From Saprospiraceae bacterium (GTDB lineage Bacteria > Bacteroidota > Bacteroidia > Chitinophagales > Saprospiraceae), in NCBI GenBank assembly GCA_016722295.1, contig JADKGL010000026.1, forward strand, positions 1-64,000: a DNA stretch of 64,000 bases. Direction: 5' to 3'. Numbering within the stretch: the first letter of the stretch is position 1; each line of letters begins with the position of its first letter. A model generated the notes under the pieces. That model was given only the letters and a program-made list of their open reading frames with translations, did no database searches and was not told where the DNA came from. The position numbers were made by a program, and so were the translations under genes. Below, piece after piece: positions 1 through 13,508 of the stretch.

Positions 1-3000
1 GGTATTAAATATAAGTTTGGTCTACCTGCCTATAATAATTTTGTTCAAGAACTCACCTTCAATGTTGGCCATGAAGCACATGAAGATGAACAGGGTAATG
101 TCACTTATCAAAGGGCTGATGCAAGTGTTCAAAATGTTAAAGGGGAAAATCGCTATTTTCTAAAAACGACTACCCCAGCCCATGCATATGCTTGGTATAT
201 TACAGAAATATTTTCATCAGATTATTCAGATCTAACTTTAAATGGTCCAACACCAGATGATCTGGGAAGTTATACTTCATTCAAGTATAAACGAGTGCAC
301 AATAATTATTTATGGAGAAATCCACAAGACTCCACAAAAGCCAATTTCCAACAAGGAGAACATCACACAGAGCATGATAATAGTGGATCTATTTTGTTTG
401 GAGGAAAAGAGATATATTATGTTGACAAAATCCAAACAAGAAATTTTACTGCAGAGTTTTATTCTAGTCCACGAAGAGATGGATTGGGAGTTTATGGCGT
501 ACATGGAGGGACAAATCCAGATGCAGAACTCTATAAACTGGATAGTATTAAATTATTTGCCGCTTATACAAACAATACAACTTCATTAACTCCAATTAAA
601 ACGGTTTATTTTGAATATGATTATTCACTATGTAATAACAACCCATCAACATTGAGAAGCAGAATAAATCCTAGCCAAAATGGAAAACTAACATTAAAAA
701 AAAGTTTTATTTTCTTATGGCAACTCAACTAAAGCAAAGCAAAGCCCTTATGAATTTTCTTATGGAAGAAATCCAGAGTATCATACTAAAAAAGTGGATA
801 GATGGGGAAATTATAAAAGTATAATTCAAGAAGACAGACCGTATATAAATCAGAAAACGGAAATCCAGAATCTGGATGCTGCTGCTTGGTTATTAGATTC
901 CATTAATACACCGCAAAAAGCAACAATGAAAATCTCCTACGAATCGGATGATTATGCATATGTACAGGATAAAAAATCTAGTGTTATGTATGATATTATA
1001 GGAGTATCCAGCGAAGCAAATGGACCAATTGATCCAATTGGTAGTTTAAGAAATTCAAGCAATATCAATAGATATCTAGTAGTCCGAATTCTTAGATCAA
1101 TTGGTGAACCAATGATTACAGAGGCGCGCCAATTATTTCCTTTATTTGATGGTGTACAAGATTTATATTTTAATGCTTTAGTTAGAGTGGTAGAAGCATC
1201 TTCAGGATTACCTTCAAGAAATGAACGAATTACTGGATTTATTCCTATTGATTTTGAAGCGTCTGAAGCAAATAGATCTTTTGGAATAAGAGAGAGAGGG
1301 GCCACCACAGAGCATGTGGATTTTTGGATCAAACTTCCCATAGCAAACCAACATGTTGAAGTCTCATATTCAGAAAATCCATTGACTTATGGGATCAATA
1401 TGCATCCTTTTACTCTTGCCGCAAGAGAATATATTATGATCGAAAAACCCTTGTTGATCAAACCAGATCATTCAGAGATATCCCGAGACTTAGGGCAGGC
1501 ATTTGATGATTTAGGAACAACATTTGATGAAGTTTTTGGAGGTGGAGGTTTGCATGGATATATTGATAGGAATAATAGAGCATTGCATATGGTTTATGAA
1601 AGTTCTATGATAAGACTCAATCACCTTTTCCAAAGTAAAAAAGGTGGTGGTGCAAGGGTAAAGAAAATTACCATTTCAGATAATTGGGAAAGATGCAAAC
1701 AAGTGGAGATCATGAACAGCAAAATGGAATTTATGGTACAGAATATTTTTATAATGATGGAGACAAATCATCTGGAGTAGCTTCTTATGAGCCTTTTATT
1801 GGGAAGGATGAAAATTCGCTTGTTTTGCCAATCCATTATTCAAGAAGACGAGTGAGTTCAATTAACGTAAACAACTACCAATTGGAACCTTTAGGTGATA
1901 TGTTCTATCAGTATCCTTCTGTAGTTTATTCTAAAGTTTTACAAAAATCGATAACAGCAATGCCTATAACACAGCATGGCACAGGTTATACTGTTCAAGA
2001 AAATTATACTGCAAAGGATTTTCCATATCATTATAATAAAACAGATAAATTTTTTGTAGGTAAAGAAATGATTATCCCTTTACAAATTTATAATCGATCT
2101 GAAATAGCTGAAGTCGTGACTCAAGGATTTGTTGTAGAAATCAATGACATGCATGGAAAATTAAAAAAACAATCAGAATATGATCAATATGATAATTTAA
2201 TTTCTTGCACAGAGTATTTTTATAAAACAAACCCTGATGGTCGATTAAATAATTTAGCTACAGTAATAAATCCTAGAACATTAGAAAGTAATGAAAAGCT
2301 TATAGGAGTAGATTGCGATTATTATGTAGATGCGAATCAGCAGGTAACGTCTCAAGAAGGTGGTGGTGCTCAGTTAAACCTAGAAATTTTCTCAGCTTCT
2401 TTTATACCCTTTCCTTTATTTATTCCAGTACCAGTCATCAATCAATTTTATACAGAATTTAGATCTCATACCATTACCAAATTTATCACGAGAGTAGGTT
2501 TGCTCGATCGGATAGTTTCGAGAAAATATGGGGCTTCTCAGGAGAATAAAAATATAGCATATGATGGAGAAACTGGTCGTGTCATATTAACTGAATTTGA
2601 TAATGAATTTGATAAAAATACTATAATCTAGATATACCTGCCTACTGGTCTTATGATGGCATGGCTCACGCTAGTAAGAACCATGGTTTGGTATTAAAAA
2701 TATTTCTATTGCTGAATCATCATTTGATTATCCAAATGCAGTAAATCTCTACATAGAGGGAGATGAACTTTTGATATTTAAAAATTCTTCTGTAAGTATT
2801 GCTACTACTGTCTGGGTATCCAAAGTAGCCAATACAAAAGTGCAATTGATAAAAGCAGATGGTCAAGCATACAATGAGAATGGAACATATACAATATTTA
2901 CTAAAAAGTCTGGTAGAAAAAATCAACTTAGCTCTTCTATAGGTAATATTGTCACTGTAGAAAATCCCATCAGCTCAAGTCAACTCACTTTGAATCCAGG

Positions 3001-4513
3001 ATCCGTCCTCCAAGCAGGTGCAGTGACCTATTCCGATTATTGGCAAACTAATCTAGCAGCAATACGCACAGAAAGTGCAAGAACTTGTGATTGTTTTGTA
3101 ATAAATCCTGAAGGGAAAAAAAGTAAAAATTTACGTTTTCCTCTTGATATAAAATCCAAAAAACTAAATTCAGTAAGTTATCCTAATTATGTAATTATTC
3201 CAGTTCCAGGTCAATCATGTAATTATACAATATCTACAGCTGATGGTTTACCATTTTGTGATAGTTCATTTACAATTGAATTTGAAATTCCAGATGAGAA
3301 TATTAATAATTGTGAAAATGGTAGAACATTGAGAGGAAAAGGCAATTCACGAAATAGAAATTGCAGTCAAGAATTTATACTTACAACAGATTGTATGGAC
3401 ATTGTGATTTGCGAAGCTAGTAATGCAAACATAAACATAACTTGTAATTCTGGAGGAGTTTTAGTAAATCCCTTTCTCAATGGTATAATTGGAAATTATA
3501 GAACTAAAGCATCTCATTTTATTAATACAAAAAGAACAGAAGGGCCAATTAATGAAGCGGGATTATTAGACCACTTTGAACCATTTTGGGTACATTCAAT
3601 TGATGGTAAGCTTATTGAGAATCCATCAAAAACAATTTGGCAAAGAGGAAATCAAATAGAAAAAGTAAATTCCAAAGGGGATGCGATTGAAGTGATGAAT
3701 CCATTGCAAATTCCATCTTCTTTTGTTTATCAATTTGGAAACAATTTATTGGCAGCAAGTGCTGTCAATGCAAAAATGACAGATATTGCATTTGATGGAT
3801 TTGAAGATTATACATCTGAATTTACTAGTAGATATTATCCTGTAAGAAGCAGAGAATGTGTAATTCCAAATCATTTTGTCTTAGATGGATCTACAGATAT
3901 TGATCCTGTTCAAATTGATACAGAAGTTAGTCACTCTGGAAATAAAAGCATCAGAATTGGTTCTCGAGGTCAAGTCCAATATAGATATAATACTTTAAAT
4001 GAACGAACTAGAAATGAAAGAAATACAAGATTAAATACAGGTAGGTTTACACTAGAAACTGCGGATATAAATATTTCTTTTTCTCCAGAAGCTGATAAGG
4101 AATATTATTTTTCTGCATGGGTATTTTGTAAAAATGGAAATTTAAGTACTTATTCAAATTTATCAGAAATTAATATAAATGGTGAAGCATTTCATAGCGA
4201 TGGACCAATTATTGATGGGTGGCAACAAATTTCTGGTAGTTTTATACATCGTGGTTCTTCTTTTTTAATGCAACTTAAGAACATTTCTACTCAAGATATT
4301 TGGTTTGATGATGTAAGAATACAACCTTTCAAATCTAATATGGAAGCATACATATATACAAATGATTATTATCGTTTAGTTGCTAAGATGGACGAACAAA
4401 ACTATGCTTCATTTTATGAATATGATGCAGAAGGAAAATTAGAAAGGACTAAAAAAGAAACAGAACTAGGTGTTTATACTATTCAAGAAATAAGAATGGA
4501 ACTTCCTAAATAA
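1..4513 (+). pseudogene. Large RHS-partner surface protein, 5'-partial, frameshifted
   Basis: The protein is recognisable as the large surface protein that precedes DUF6443/RHS proteins in Bacteroidota; text such as KKITISDNWER, GVASYEPFIGKDEN and NLDIPAYWSYDGMAHASKNHG is typical of the family. It has no start in the window. Coding continuity needs frame changes near 696-703 (an 8-A run), 1690 (GGGAAAGATGC), 2620 and 2698. The order is frame 1 (1-about 700), frame 2 (to about 1690), frame 1 (to about 2620), frame 3 (to about 2698) and frame 2 (to 4513). The final stop looks natural, because the next gene starts 17 bases later with its own signal peptide. The last open piece (2771-4513) contains a jelly-roll-like stretch (about residues 370-510 of that piece). 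Either the gene is decaying or the assembly carries indels. The family call is by recalled similarity only. Confidence 0.7.
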
Positions 4514-4530
4514 TTTTATAAGTAAAAGTT

Positions 4531-7500
4531 ATGAAAAAATCAGTCATTTTAATTACATCGTTTGTTTTAAGCTATGGTTTGTTGCAAAATGTATTTGGCC
4601 AAACATTTCAACAGATAGGAGATAATGAGCATAAAATTACAATAAAGAAATTAAAACAAATTGGTCTTGCGGCTCAAAGTTACAGAGATACTGTTTATAA
4701 CTCTGATGTAATAAGCAAATCAGCTATTGCTGCACCTCGCGCCAATGTAAATATATTGGAATCCGCTTTGGTGATTGGTTTTATACAGCAGTCTTTACCT
4801 GATCCTTTAGCTCAGATTGATCATGAAAGTAGTGTGAGCTTGTTAGTTAAATTTAAAAAATGGAATACACTTGGGAGTACTGATAGTATTAGAATTAATC
4901 TAAATTTAAATTACAATAGAATTAAGGGAACAAATTATAAGGCAAAAGATTTTTATGCAATAGATAGTGTAGCTTGGGCAGAAGTTAGAATTGATACATT
5001 TAAGACAAATGCAAGTTGGTTAGATGAATCTCGTCAACTTGACCTTACATATCAAATTTTAGGAATTGAATCCCATCTTCCTAGGACAGGAACAGCCATC
5101 TCTGATCCTTATTCTATAGTGGTAAAACGAGATTTTAGCTACATTGATATATCCTTTCAGGTGCAAGGGTGGGCATCTTCTTATGATTTAGAATGGAAGT
5201 TTGTAGATGGATATTCTACAGAGCCCATCAATATGGCAAAGAATACAACTAGAATTAATATCACTGAAAATAAATATAGAATTCCAATGATAAGTTCTAA
5301 GGCAAAATTTGTGGCTAGAGTGCGAGGCAGAAGTTTGCGTGGGGATCAGACTATATATCTTGGCACTTGGTCAAACATGAGTACACCATTGATCATAGAA
5401 GGAGATAAAATATTTGAGCAAGACTCAAAGCCATGGCAATATACATCTACCTATTTAGAAAATGGTACAAGATCAGATCAAGTAAGTTTTTTTGATGGTT
5501 CTGGTAAAGTTAGACAATCTTTATCAAAATCTAATGTCAAAGGTCAACACATTATAGCATCAGAAACATACTATGATTATCATGGAAGACCAGTGATTCA
5601 AGCATTGCCTACTCCTGTAAAGCCAACAGAAAAAATAAATAATATTGGAAGTTCTAGTGGCAGAAATCTACCAAGAGCTAGTACAAGAACAACCTCAGGA
5701 GGTCAAATTGATCCTCGATTTATACCTTCTGGAATTGATTTGTCTCCTGGATCAAGAAGTGGAAGATCTTCAGCTGGTTCTTTGTTTTCTGAAATTAATA
5801 CCTATCTTGAAGATGCACCATCATTAAAATATATTCCAAAACTCAATACAAATGAAGCTGGAGAACAATATTCCGCAAAAGATTTTGATAGAGATATTCC
5901 TAATTGTTCTGATGAAATTTTAGCGCAAAAAATGAACAACAACTCGGGAACTGCTAAATATTATAGTTCCAATAATGATATTGCAGATATTCATCGCGAT
6001 GAAATTCCAGATGCCAATGGCTATCCTTTTACTCAAATAGAGTATACTCCGGATAATACTGGTCGAATCAAACGCAGTGGACTTGCCGGAGAAGCATTTC
6101 AAATAGGGTCAGGAAAGGATACGAAGTATTATTACGCAATTCCTCGCAAACGGAGTTGACACGTCTATTTGGTAAGAGAGGTAGGAGATGCTTCACATTA
6201 CACTAAGCAAATAGTAAAAAATCCTGATGGCCAGATTTATATTTCATATCTAAATTCAAAAGGTCAAACCATTGCCTCTGCTTTAGCCGGCAACAAACCT
6301 GAGAATCTTGAGGCATTACCTGATCAAGAAATTCCAATCGATGTGTCGTATAGCATAACTTCAGAAGATCATTCTTTCAATTATCGACAGGGAACCAGTC
6401 ATGCCTCAAAAATTTTGTTTATTGAAACTGAAGGATCCGACTTGAAATTGAGATATCAGATCAATCCAGCTGATGTGAACCTGGCTGTATGTGCTCAAAA
6501 TGTTTGTTATGACTGTCCTAAGACAATTGTGCTTAGAATAAAAAATTCTTGTGGGCAAAGTTTGATGACAAAAAGAATAAGGATTGGTCCTTTTAATGAT
6601 GGTAATATAAGCAATTGTGAATCTTCAAGAAACATTCCGTTTGATACGACATTGACAAGTTTGGCTGTTGGTGAATATCATTTTTCCAAACATGTAGAAA
6701 TTGATGAAGAGGCAAGAAAAAAATACATTGAGGACTTTATTCAAAGAGATACTGCCTGTTATAATCCGCCATTTACCCCAGCACTTCCTTGTGTCAATCC
6801 TCCCCCTTGTATTCCATGTAACTTTGAGGTTGTTGATGGTTTGCCGATAAGGTTGCCTAGCTCTAATCCCCTCTGTTCTAAAAATTGTCCGGAGGCAAAT
6901 TATAATTTTGACATGTTGCATTTTTCAATGATGGCTGGGGATATGAGGCCCGGAGGAAAATATGGTAGTATGGATCTAAGCAGCGTGGATTCTTTTGGGG
7001 TTTCAATGTTCAATTATTTACTAGTTTTTGATGGGTTTGTTTACCGAAAGATACCTGCATTCGGCTACAAAGATTTGGATGGAGCTACTTCATGGATAGA
7101 CATCACGGATGCTGCAGAAACGGATTATATTCTTAGCTCTCCGCCGGAACAATACAAGATAGAGAACGGCAGAAAATATACTATCCCTCAGAATATACAA
7201 TCGTTTGAATTATTAAAAAAATGTATGGAAGGAAACATGGTCTGAACTATTAGTTCAATTTCATCCTGAGTTTCCTTTATTACAGTGGAATAATAAAATT
7301 GTAAGCAGTTTGCATCATGATGAATCTATGTCAAAAACCAGTAAATTTGATGCAGCTGTCGAAAAAAAACTACTTGAGAGTAGATGCCGGAATCAGTGTT
7401 GATTGGATCAATAGTGATCCATTTTTTGAAACAGCATCAAATCCTGTCAAAGAAGATATGATAAATCGATTGCGGCAGTCATCTCCAATGAGAGATGGGT

Positions 7501-10500
7501 CCTATCTCACTATTTATGAATCAGTGGTCGCACAGATGTTTTGTAATGCCCCCTGCTTATGCAAATGCAAGTACAATGAGATCTTGTGTCGGAGAGAATC
7601 TTGGACGTTTAAATTCCCTCACGAGGAGGCAAAAAATTTTGCATGGACTACCTTTAGGGCAATATATCAAGATGCTAAACAAAGAATTGTAGATAGTCTA
7701 AGAAATTATGCAATTAACACTGAATTTGGAACGGTTCCGGAAGGACCAAGAAAGAATCATTTAAGACTAGCTATTTGCACCGGTATTAATGTTCAAGGAG
7801 ATTGTCATAATTGTTCAATCGCAACAGCCAATCCTTCTTTAAGATATAGATATCGCAAAATGCAGTCTTGTTTTTCGCATTCGCGTTGCATAAGATTAGA
7901 TAATATTCCATTAGAGGGTAGGACAGTAGATCTTAATACGGCAAAAGCCTACGCTGATGCCAAGCTCATGAGCTCATGTGGAAAAGCTCCGCAATCAGTT
8001 GTATTTCTTGCTTTTCTTAATTCATTGGTAATGGACAAATGGAGTTCATCCAACAAATTTACAGGAACAGATATAAGTCTTAATGATATACCACCTGTTG
8101 TGATACCAGAAATGATGTACTCCACATTTCCCAATCCTAATGCAAGAAATTACAGATGGTCAGCCACAATATCAGGAAACGAAACTTTTGGAACAAGTGC
8201 TGAAAATAAACTTAAAGCAACTATTAGAGATGATAGAGGTGCGATTCAGACAGAAATGGAATTTAAAGCTGACTCTAAATTTAAATGGAATAAAATCAAG
8301 TACTTTGGATGTATTGATGAGCACAAGAAAAATAAAAATATTTTTCATTTAAAGGTTTTTGATTATTCTAATAAAGTTTATACAATTGAGCTCAAACTTA
8401 ATGATGTATTAGCATTAAAAATAAGTTACAATCCAAGCTATCTATCTACTTTAATAGGAATATTAAAGAAAAGCAATTTGGATAAAAATCTTAATGAAAA
8501 AAATGCATTGTGCTGTCTTGATCATTTATTTCCTGAAGTGGAAATTAAAAATAAATGTGAGCAATCGCAACAAGAAAACAGACAAGATAATCTCATAGCA
8601 GCAAAAGAAGCTAGGGCACTTATGTTAAAGGATAGCCTAAAAGTTATTTATAATTCTCGATGTCTCAATGGAGGAGAAGAATTATGCAGTCTAAGCACAA
8701 AACAAAAAGTCATATTATTTTACTTTGTTTTATTATGATCTTGCTGGGAATCTTACAAAACCATTCCTCCATTGGCAGTAAGGGTCGCTACGGGAGCAGG
8801 AACTCCAAATCATGATGAAAATCTTGTTACCAGATTTACTTACAATTCGCAAAACGCAAAAACGTCAAAAACTACTCCAGACGGCGGCACTACAAAATTT
8901 GCTTATGACGAATTGGGTAGACTAATTCTTAGCCAAGATCCAGTCCTCAGAGCGAATGCAGAAGCAAATTATATTAAGTATGACTCAAGAGGGAGAATTG
9001 TCGAAGGAGGAACAGTCCAAGCATTCAATAATATCAACAACATTATGGACGCAGGTCGAACAAATTATTCAAGTTATAGAAGAGAATTAGATGCAATAAG
9101 CACTTTTAAAAAAGATTATACAGTGACAACATTTGATATTGCAACTTCGGATCGGAATGTACTAGATAGATTCAAAAGAAAATCACAAAGAAATCTACGA
9201 AATCGTGTCGCAGCCGTCAAAAATTATGGCACTGGTACAAACCTACAGCATGCATTTTATTTTGATTATGACATAGCAGGAAATACAAATGAAATTATTC
9301 AAGATTTTGCAAATTTACAAAACATACCTTGTATATCAGCAGAAATCATAAATGCACATCGATACAAAAGTCTGCGGTATAAATTTGATTTGCTTTCAGG
9401 AAAGATTAACGAAGTAGCATATCAAGAAGGATTTACAGATCAGTTTTATAGATGGTATAGTTATGATGCTGATCTGCGAATTACTTCTGTCAAAACAGGA
9501 TTTAGTAAATGGGAGCCAGAGATCTATAAAGATATTGATGCTCGATACGAATATTATACACATGGGCCAGTGGCAAGAACAATATTAGGATCAGAAAATA
9601 TTCAATCTCTAGATCTCAATTATACAATAAATGGTTGGTTTAAGAATTTAAATTCTAGCTCTATGGAAAATGGTAATTGTCTTCCAGATCAGTTGAGTTA
9701 TACTTTAAATTATTTTAATAATGATTATAAAGGAATAGCTCATCCATCTGCTTCTAGTATGACTGGACCATCCTTATATAGTGGAAATATTTCTCAAATC
9801 ACAATATGGAATAAAGGTCTCGATAATGCAGAAAGAACACATCAGTATAAATATGATCAAATGAATAGAATTGTTCAGTCGATGATAAATGGAAGCAATG
9901 AATATAGAATGGATCTCAGCTATGATAAAAATGGAAATATCAAAACTATCGATCGTTATGATGGAAGAGGAAACAGATTTGATCAATTGCGATACCAATA
10001 TGATCCTACCCGAAAGAACAGATTGAACCACATATTAGATGATAGTAGAGCAAGACTAGAAGGTAGTATTATCGATCTTGCCACACAAGCCCCAAATAAT
10101 TATCAATATGATGCAAAAGGAAGATTGACCTCTGATGCAAGTGAAGGGAATATAATATATCATTGGAACAATCAAGATAGATTGAAGGAGGTCGTTTCTA
10201 ACTTAGAAAATTTGACTTTTAAATATGATGCATTAGGAAGTAGAGTGATTAAGATAAATTCTAATGCAAAAGAAAATAAATACAAATTTTTAGTCAATGA
10301 TATCAATGGAAATAATGCTGCAACATACACTTTGTCAAATGATAGTATAGTTCTAAGTTTAGTTCCTATTTATTCTGGAAGTAGAATAGGATATAATCTT
10401 ATGAATAAAAAAATTATTTCTAGTACTACTAATAATAAATGGGAGCAATTGAGAGGTGCTAAAGTTTATGAATTAAAAAATCAAATTAGTGATGCCAATA

Positions 10501-11648
10501 TTCAAGTTTCAGATAGGAAATTGATTGATGGTACAAATTATATAAATGACATAAGATCCGCTGTAGAATATTATCCTTTTGGAATGACAATGCCAGGTAG
10601 GGATTCATCAGGATTGACTTTAGATTACGGATATCAAGGAATGGTAAAGGATAATGAAATTAAAGGTAAAGGAAATTCATATTCAACAGAATACAGGCAG
10701 TATGATCCGCGGGTAGGAAACTGGAATACTGCTGATCCAAAAGAATTTTTATTTGAGAATATAACTCCTTACAATTTTGTATTTAATAACCCAATTGTAG
10801 GAACAGATCCCAAAGGTGACTGCCCACCATGTTGGGGTGCCGCCATTGGATTGGCAGGTGGACTAGTTGCTGAAGGTGTAAGTTGGGCAATAACAGGTAA
10901 TGCACCTGATCCAGCTGGAGCACTTCTGAGAGTTGCTATTTCCACAGGTGCTGGTGCTTTAACCGGGGGCTTATCTACTTTTGAAACAGCTTCTGGAAGT
11001 GTCGCTAGAGCTGCTGCTGGTGTGTTTATTGAAGCGGAAGCTAATTTTCTGCAACAAACGGTTTCATTAAATACAGGCGAACAGCAAGGAGATATTTCTG
11101 CATCACAAGTTGCACTTTCTGCGGTATTTAGTGGTGGTGGTGCTGCATTTGAAGCAAGATTAGCTTCAAGAGCGACAGCTAGAGCAAGGGCTAGAGCTGC
11201 TGCAATTGCTTCCTCTGAAATACCTCCACCAGATATTCAAAGATTTATTAGGGCGACTGGTCTTGTCAGAGATGTTGCTCTTCGGAAGCAAGCTCGCCAT
11301 GCTCAAAGATTGCAAAGATTAACTCATGATTTTACCCCTTTTTTCCATTCAGAGGAATCAGCAATGAATGAGGCATTTGGGGCTATTTATGACATAACAG
11401 CAAGTGCTGCTCAAGCTGTAATGACAGCCGACCCTCCATCCTCAAGTACAGCTCCAGAAAGCCCTCCTGCAAGAAGTACAGCAACTTCAGCACCGGAAGA
11501 ATCCTCTCATATATTTTTGGGACCTGAGGGCTCAGGTGGTAGAGTTTTGACTAGAGAGCAATATCGAGCATATCAAAGAGCGAGGTCAGGTAGCTCCGGA
11601 GGTGGTGCTACTTTTTTTAATAGCGATGGTTCTGTTTCAAGACAATAA
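4531..11648 (+). pseudogene. DUF6443/RHS-repeat (YD) protein, frameshifted, with variable C-terminal tip
   Basis: The product begins with a signal peptide (MKKSVILITSFVL..., cleavage near VFGQ), then a DUF6443-like region (QDSKPWQYTSTYLENGTRSDQ), a cysteine-containing middle, YD/RHS repeats (YDELGRLI, YDAKGRLTSD, YDALGSRV) and the RHS core end (YRQYDPRVGNWNTADPKE at about 10,690-10,740). The last roughly 275 residues are a unique Ala/Gly/Arg-rich tip with no toxin motif I recognise. Reading through needs frame changes near 6145 and 6175 (a compensating pair around an in-frame TGA), 7236, 7365 (an 8-A run), 8709 and 8758. From 8772 to 11648 it is open. RHS proteins of this group are exported and often carry polymorphic tips; a toxin role here is only inference. 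It directly follows its usual partner gene. Confidence 0.75.
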
Positions 11649-11674
11649 ATTATTTATAATTACTTAGTATAAAA

Positions 11675-11803
11675 ATGCAAAAACCAAAATTCCTGTTCAT
11701 TCTGTCATTGATCATCTTTATTACAACCTGTTCAAAATCTGAACCAAATGCAACGATACTTTGTGAAAAACAAATTACATACTTTGACAAATTGATAATA
11801 TAG
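11675..11803 (+). pseudogene. Truncated SPII lipoprotein (42 aa)
   Basis: A short reading frame starts 26 bases after the RHS stop. It encodes a hydrophobic leader ending in FITTC (Cys19, lipobox-like), followed by SKSEPNATILCEKQ and a stop after 42 residues. The length is far below that of a normal lipoprotein, so this is probably the N-terminal remnant of a longer lipoprotein. Its position directly behind an RHS tip is where an immunity gene would be expected, but nothing else supports that role. Confidence 0.4.
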
Positions 11804-11961
11804 AATTTAATGATGGTCTAATGTCACGATTTTTTAAAAAAGATCAATTTTTCTTGGGCTTTTTGATATTCTTTCGTACACAAAAAATCTAACCGTTTGC
11901 AAATCGACATAGAATAAGTAGATCGAAGTTTTATTTTCTTTTGGTCTTATAGTATCCAACA

Positions 11962-12030
11962 GTAAACCCAACCACTCCGTCCACAAATCCAGCTAAAACT
12001 GGCAGAAAATTGACGATAAATTTACGACAT
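11962..12030. repeat. Imperfect 69-bp intergenic repeat, copy 1
   Basis: By hand alignment, 57 of 69 positions match 13509-13577. The core ACAAATCCAGCTAAAACT is identical in both, and the right end is ATTTACGACAT. On the minus strand both copies keep an open frame containing LAGFVDG. Each copy lies shortly before a plus-strand gene (57 bases here). Confidence 0.7.
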
Positions 12031-12086
12031 AATTAGAAAAATTTAATTAAGGAATTTATGAATATTAAATAGTTAAAATAAAAAAA

Positions 12087-13340
12087 ATGAAAGCGATTTT
12101 AATGTTTTTAGTTTTATTTTCTTTAACCGAAATCTATTCTCAATGTGGAAATTTTCGATTTTGGAATCAGAAGGATGTAGATTCTTTTATTATAAAAAAT
12201 CCCACTTGCACTCATGTTACATCTTTGTATGTAAATGGAATAGATATCACCAATCTTAGAGGACTTAAAAATATTGTAAAGATTGATAGCCTTTTGTTTT
12301 TGGAGAATTTACCGAAACTTCCCAATCTTCTTGATTTGTCCAATCTTCATACAAAATTGGGTAGATTGGTGATTATTTATTGTAAAAATTTGAAAAGCTT
12401 TAAAGGATTGGAGAATATTACAATAAATGGAGATGGTTTTACTTTGGTCCAACTTGACATTGATACAATAGACATACCGATTCACATTGAGAACTCTAGG
12501 TCTATTTCAATAAGTGGCTGCTCAAAATTAGTTGATATGAATGCTTTAATCATTGACACTGTAAGAAGAATTAGTCTTACAGATAATCAGGAATTACAGA
12601 ATTTAGATGTATTTAATAATGTTAAGAATGCAGAACTGATATATATCACTAATTGTGATAAACTTACTAGAATACCTGATTTTAAACAGCTAAATGATTT
12701 GGTTATTTTCACTGTTGAATCCTGTGATAATTTAGTTGATTTTTCCAGTTTATCCCAAAGAGATATCAAATTGACTGCTATAAACTTACGAAATAATAAG
12801 CAGTTGAAATCACTATCAGGATTAAATTTTAGAATCAGGCAAACTCTTGGAACTAAGATTGCGATAACAAACAACCCTTTATTGAATGATATTTCCTATT
12901 TGAAAACGGAAGAAAATATGGATTTTGATAGTTTGATTATTCAAGGAAATCCTAACTTAAGCATATGTAGTAATGATTGGCTATGTAAATATATTTCAAT
13001 CGCAAAGCCATCTAAATTAAGAATAGCTGACAACTCTGGAGATTGTCTTAATCTTGATGCTGTAAAAGAAAAATGTAAAGCAACTTCGATTGAAGACCAA
13101 TTTTTAAATGTAGGAAAAAGAGCTATTCTGTGTTTCCCTAATCCAGCAACAGATCAAATTTTTTTCTATTCAGAATGGGTAGGTGCGCATTTCAAAATCT
13201 ACAACACTCAAGGTCAATTAATGTCTTCAGGAATATCAAACAAGAGAAGTATTCAAGTAAATAGTCTCAAATCTGATATTTATTTTATAGTAGCTGTAAA
13301 AAATGGTCAATCTCATTATCAAAAATTAGTTAAAGAATGA
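12087..13340 (+). CDS. Secreted leucine-rich receptor-L-like protein, T9SS type A
   Basis: This 417-residue exported protein has a signal peptide (residues 1-18, ending IYSQ). Next come repeated short Leu/Ile/Asn-rich strands (about 40-310; for example ITNLRGLKNI, LPKLPNLLDLSN and LKSLSGLNF), resembling receptor-L or LRR solenoids. The C-terminal T9SS type A sorting domain (about 345-417) starts at CFPNPATDQIFFYSE and ends QKLVKE. Such cargo is carried over the outer membrane by T9SS and processed at the sorting domain. The solenoid suggests binding to protein or glycan, with the ligand unknown. It is a single-gene unit, with a 438-base gap upstream and 268 bases downstream. Confidence 0.75.
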   Translation: MKAILMFLVLFSLTEIYSQCGNFRFWNQKDVDSFIIKNPTCTHVTSLYVNGIDITNLRGLKNIVKIDSLLFLENLPKLPNLLDLSNLHTKLGRLVIIYCKNLKSFKGLENITINGDGFTLVQLDIDTIDIPIHIENSRSISISGCSKLVDMNALIIDTVRRISLTDNQELQNLDVFNNVKNAELIYITNCDKLTRIPDFKQLNDLVIFTVESCDNLVDFSSLSQRDIKLTAINLRNNKQLKSLSGLNFRIRQTLGTKIAITNNPLLNDISYLKTEENMDFDSLIIQGNPNLSICSNDWLCKYISIAKPSKLRIADNSGDCLNLDAVKEKCKATSIEDQFLNVGKRAILCFPNPATDQIFFYSEWVGAHFKIYNTQGQLMSSGISNKRSIQVNSLKSDIYFIVAVKNGQSHYQKLVKE

Positions 13341-13508
13341 TTACAGCGTAATGTTGAAAATAGTGTGGTATGGAAGTAGTCAATATATAGTAAGAACTTA
13401 CATTATTGACTTGATGTATAGATAAGTCTAAAATCAAGTTTAATTTTAGCTAAGTCGTATTTTTTAATTTATGCTATGATTTACATTTAATTGCTTTCCT
13501 CACCGCAG

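Noticed and set aside
11820..11950. Possible small gene after the truncated lipoprotein
   Set aside because: No frame longer than a few dozen codons with a plausible start, and no recognisable protein text.
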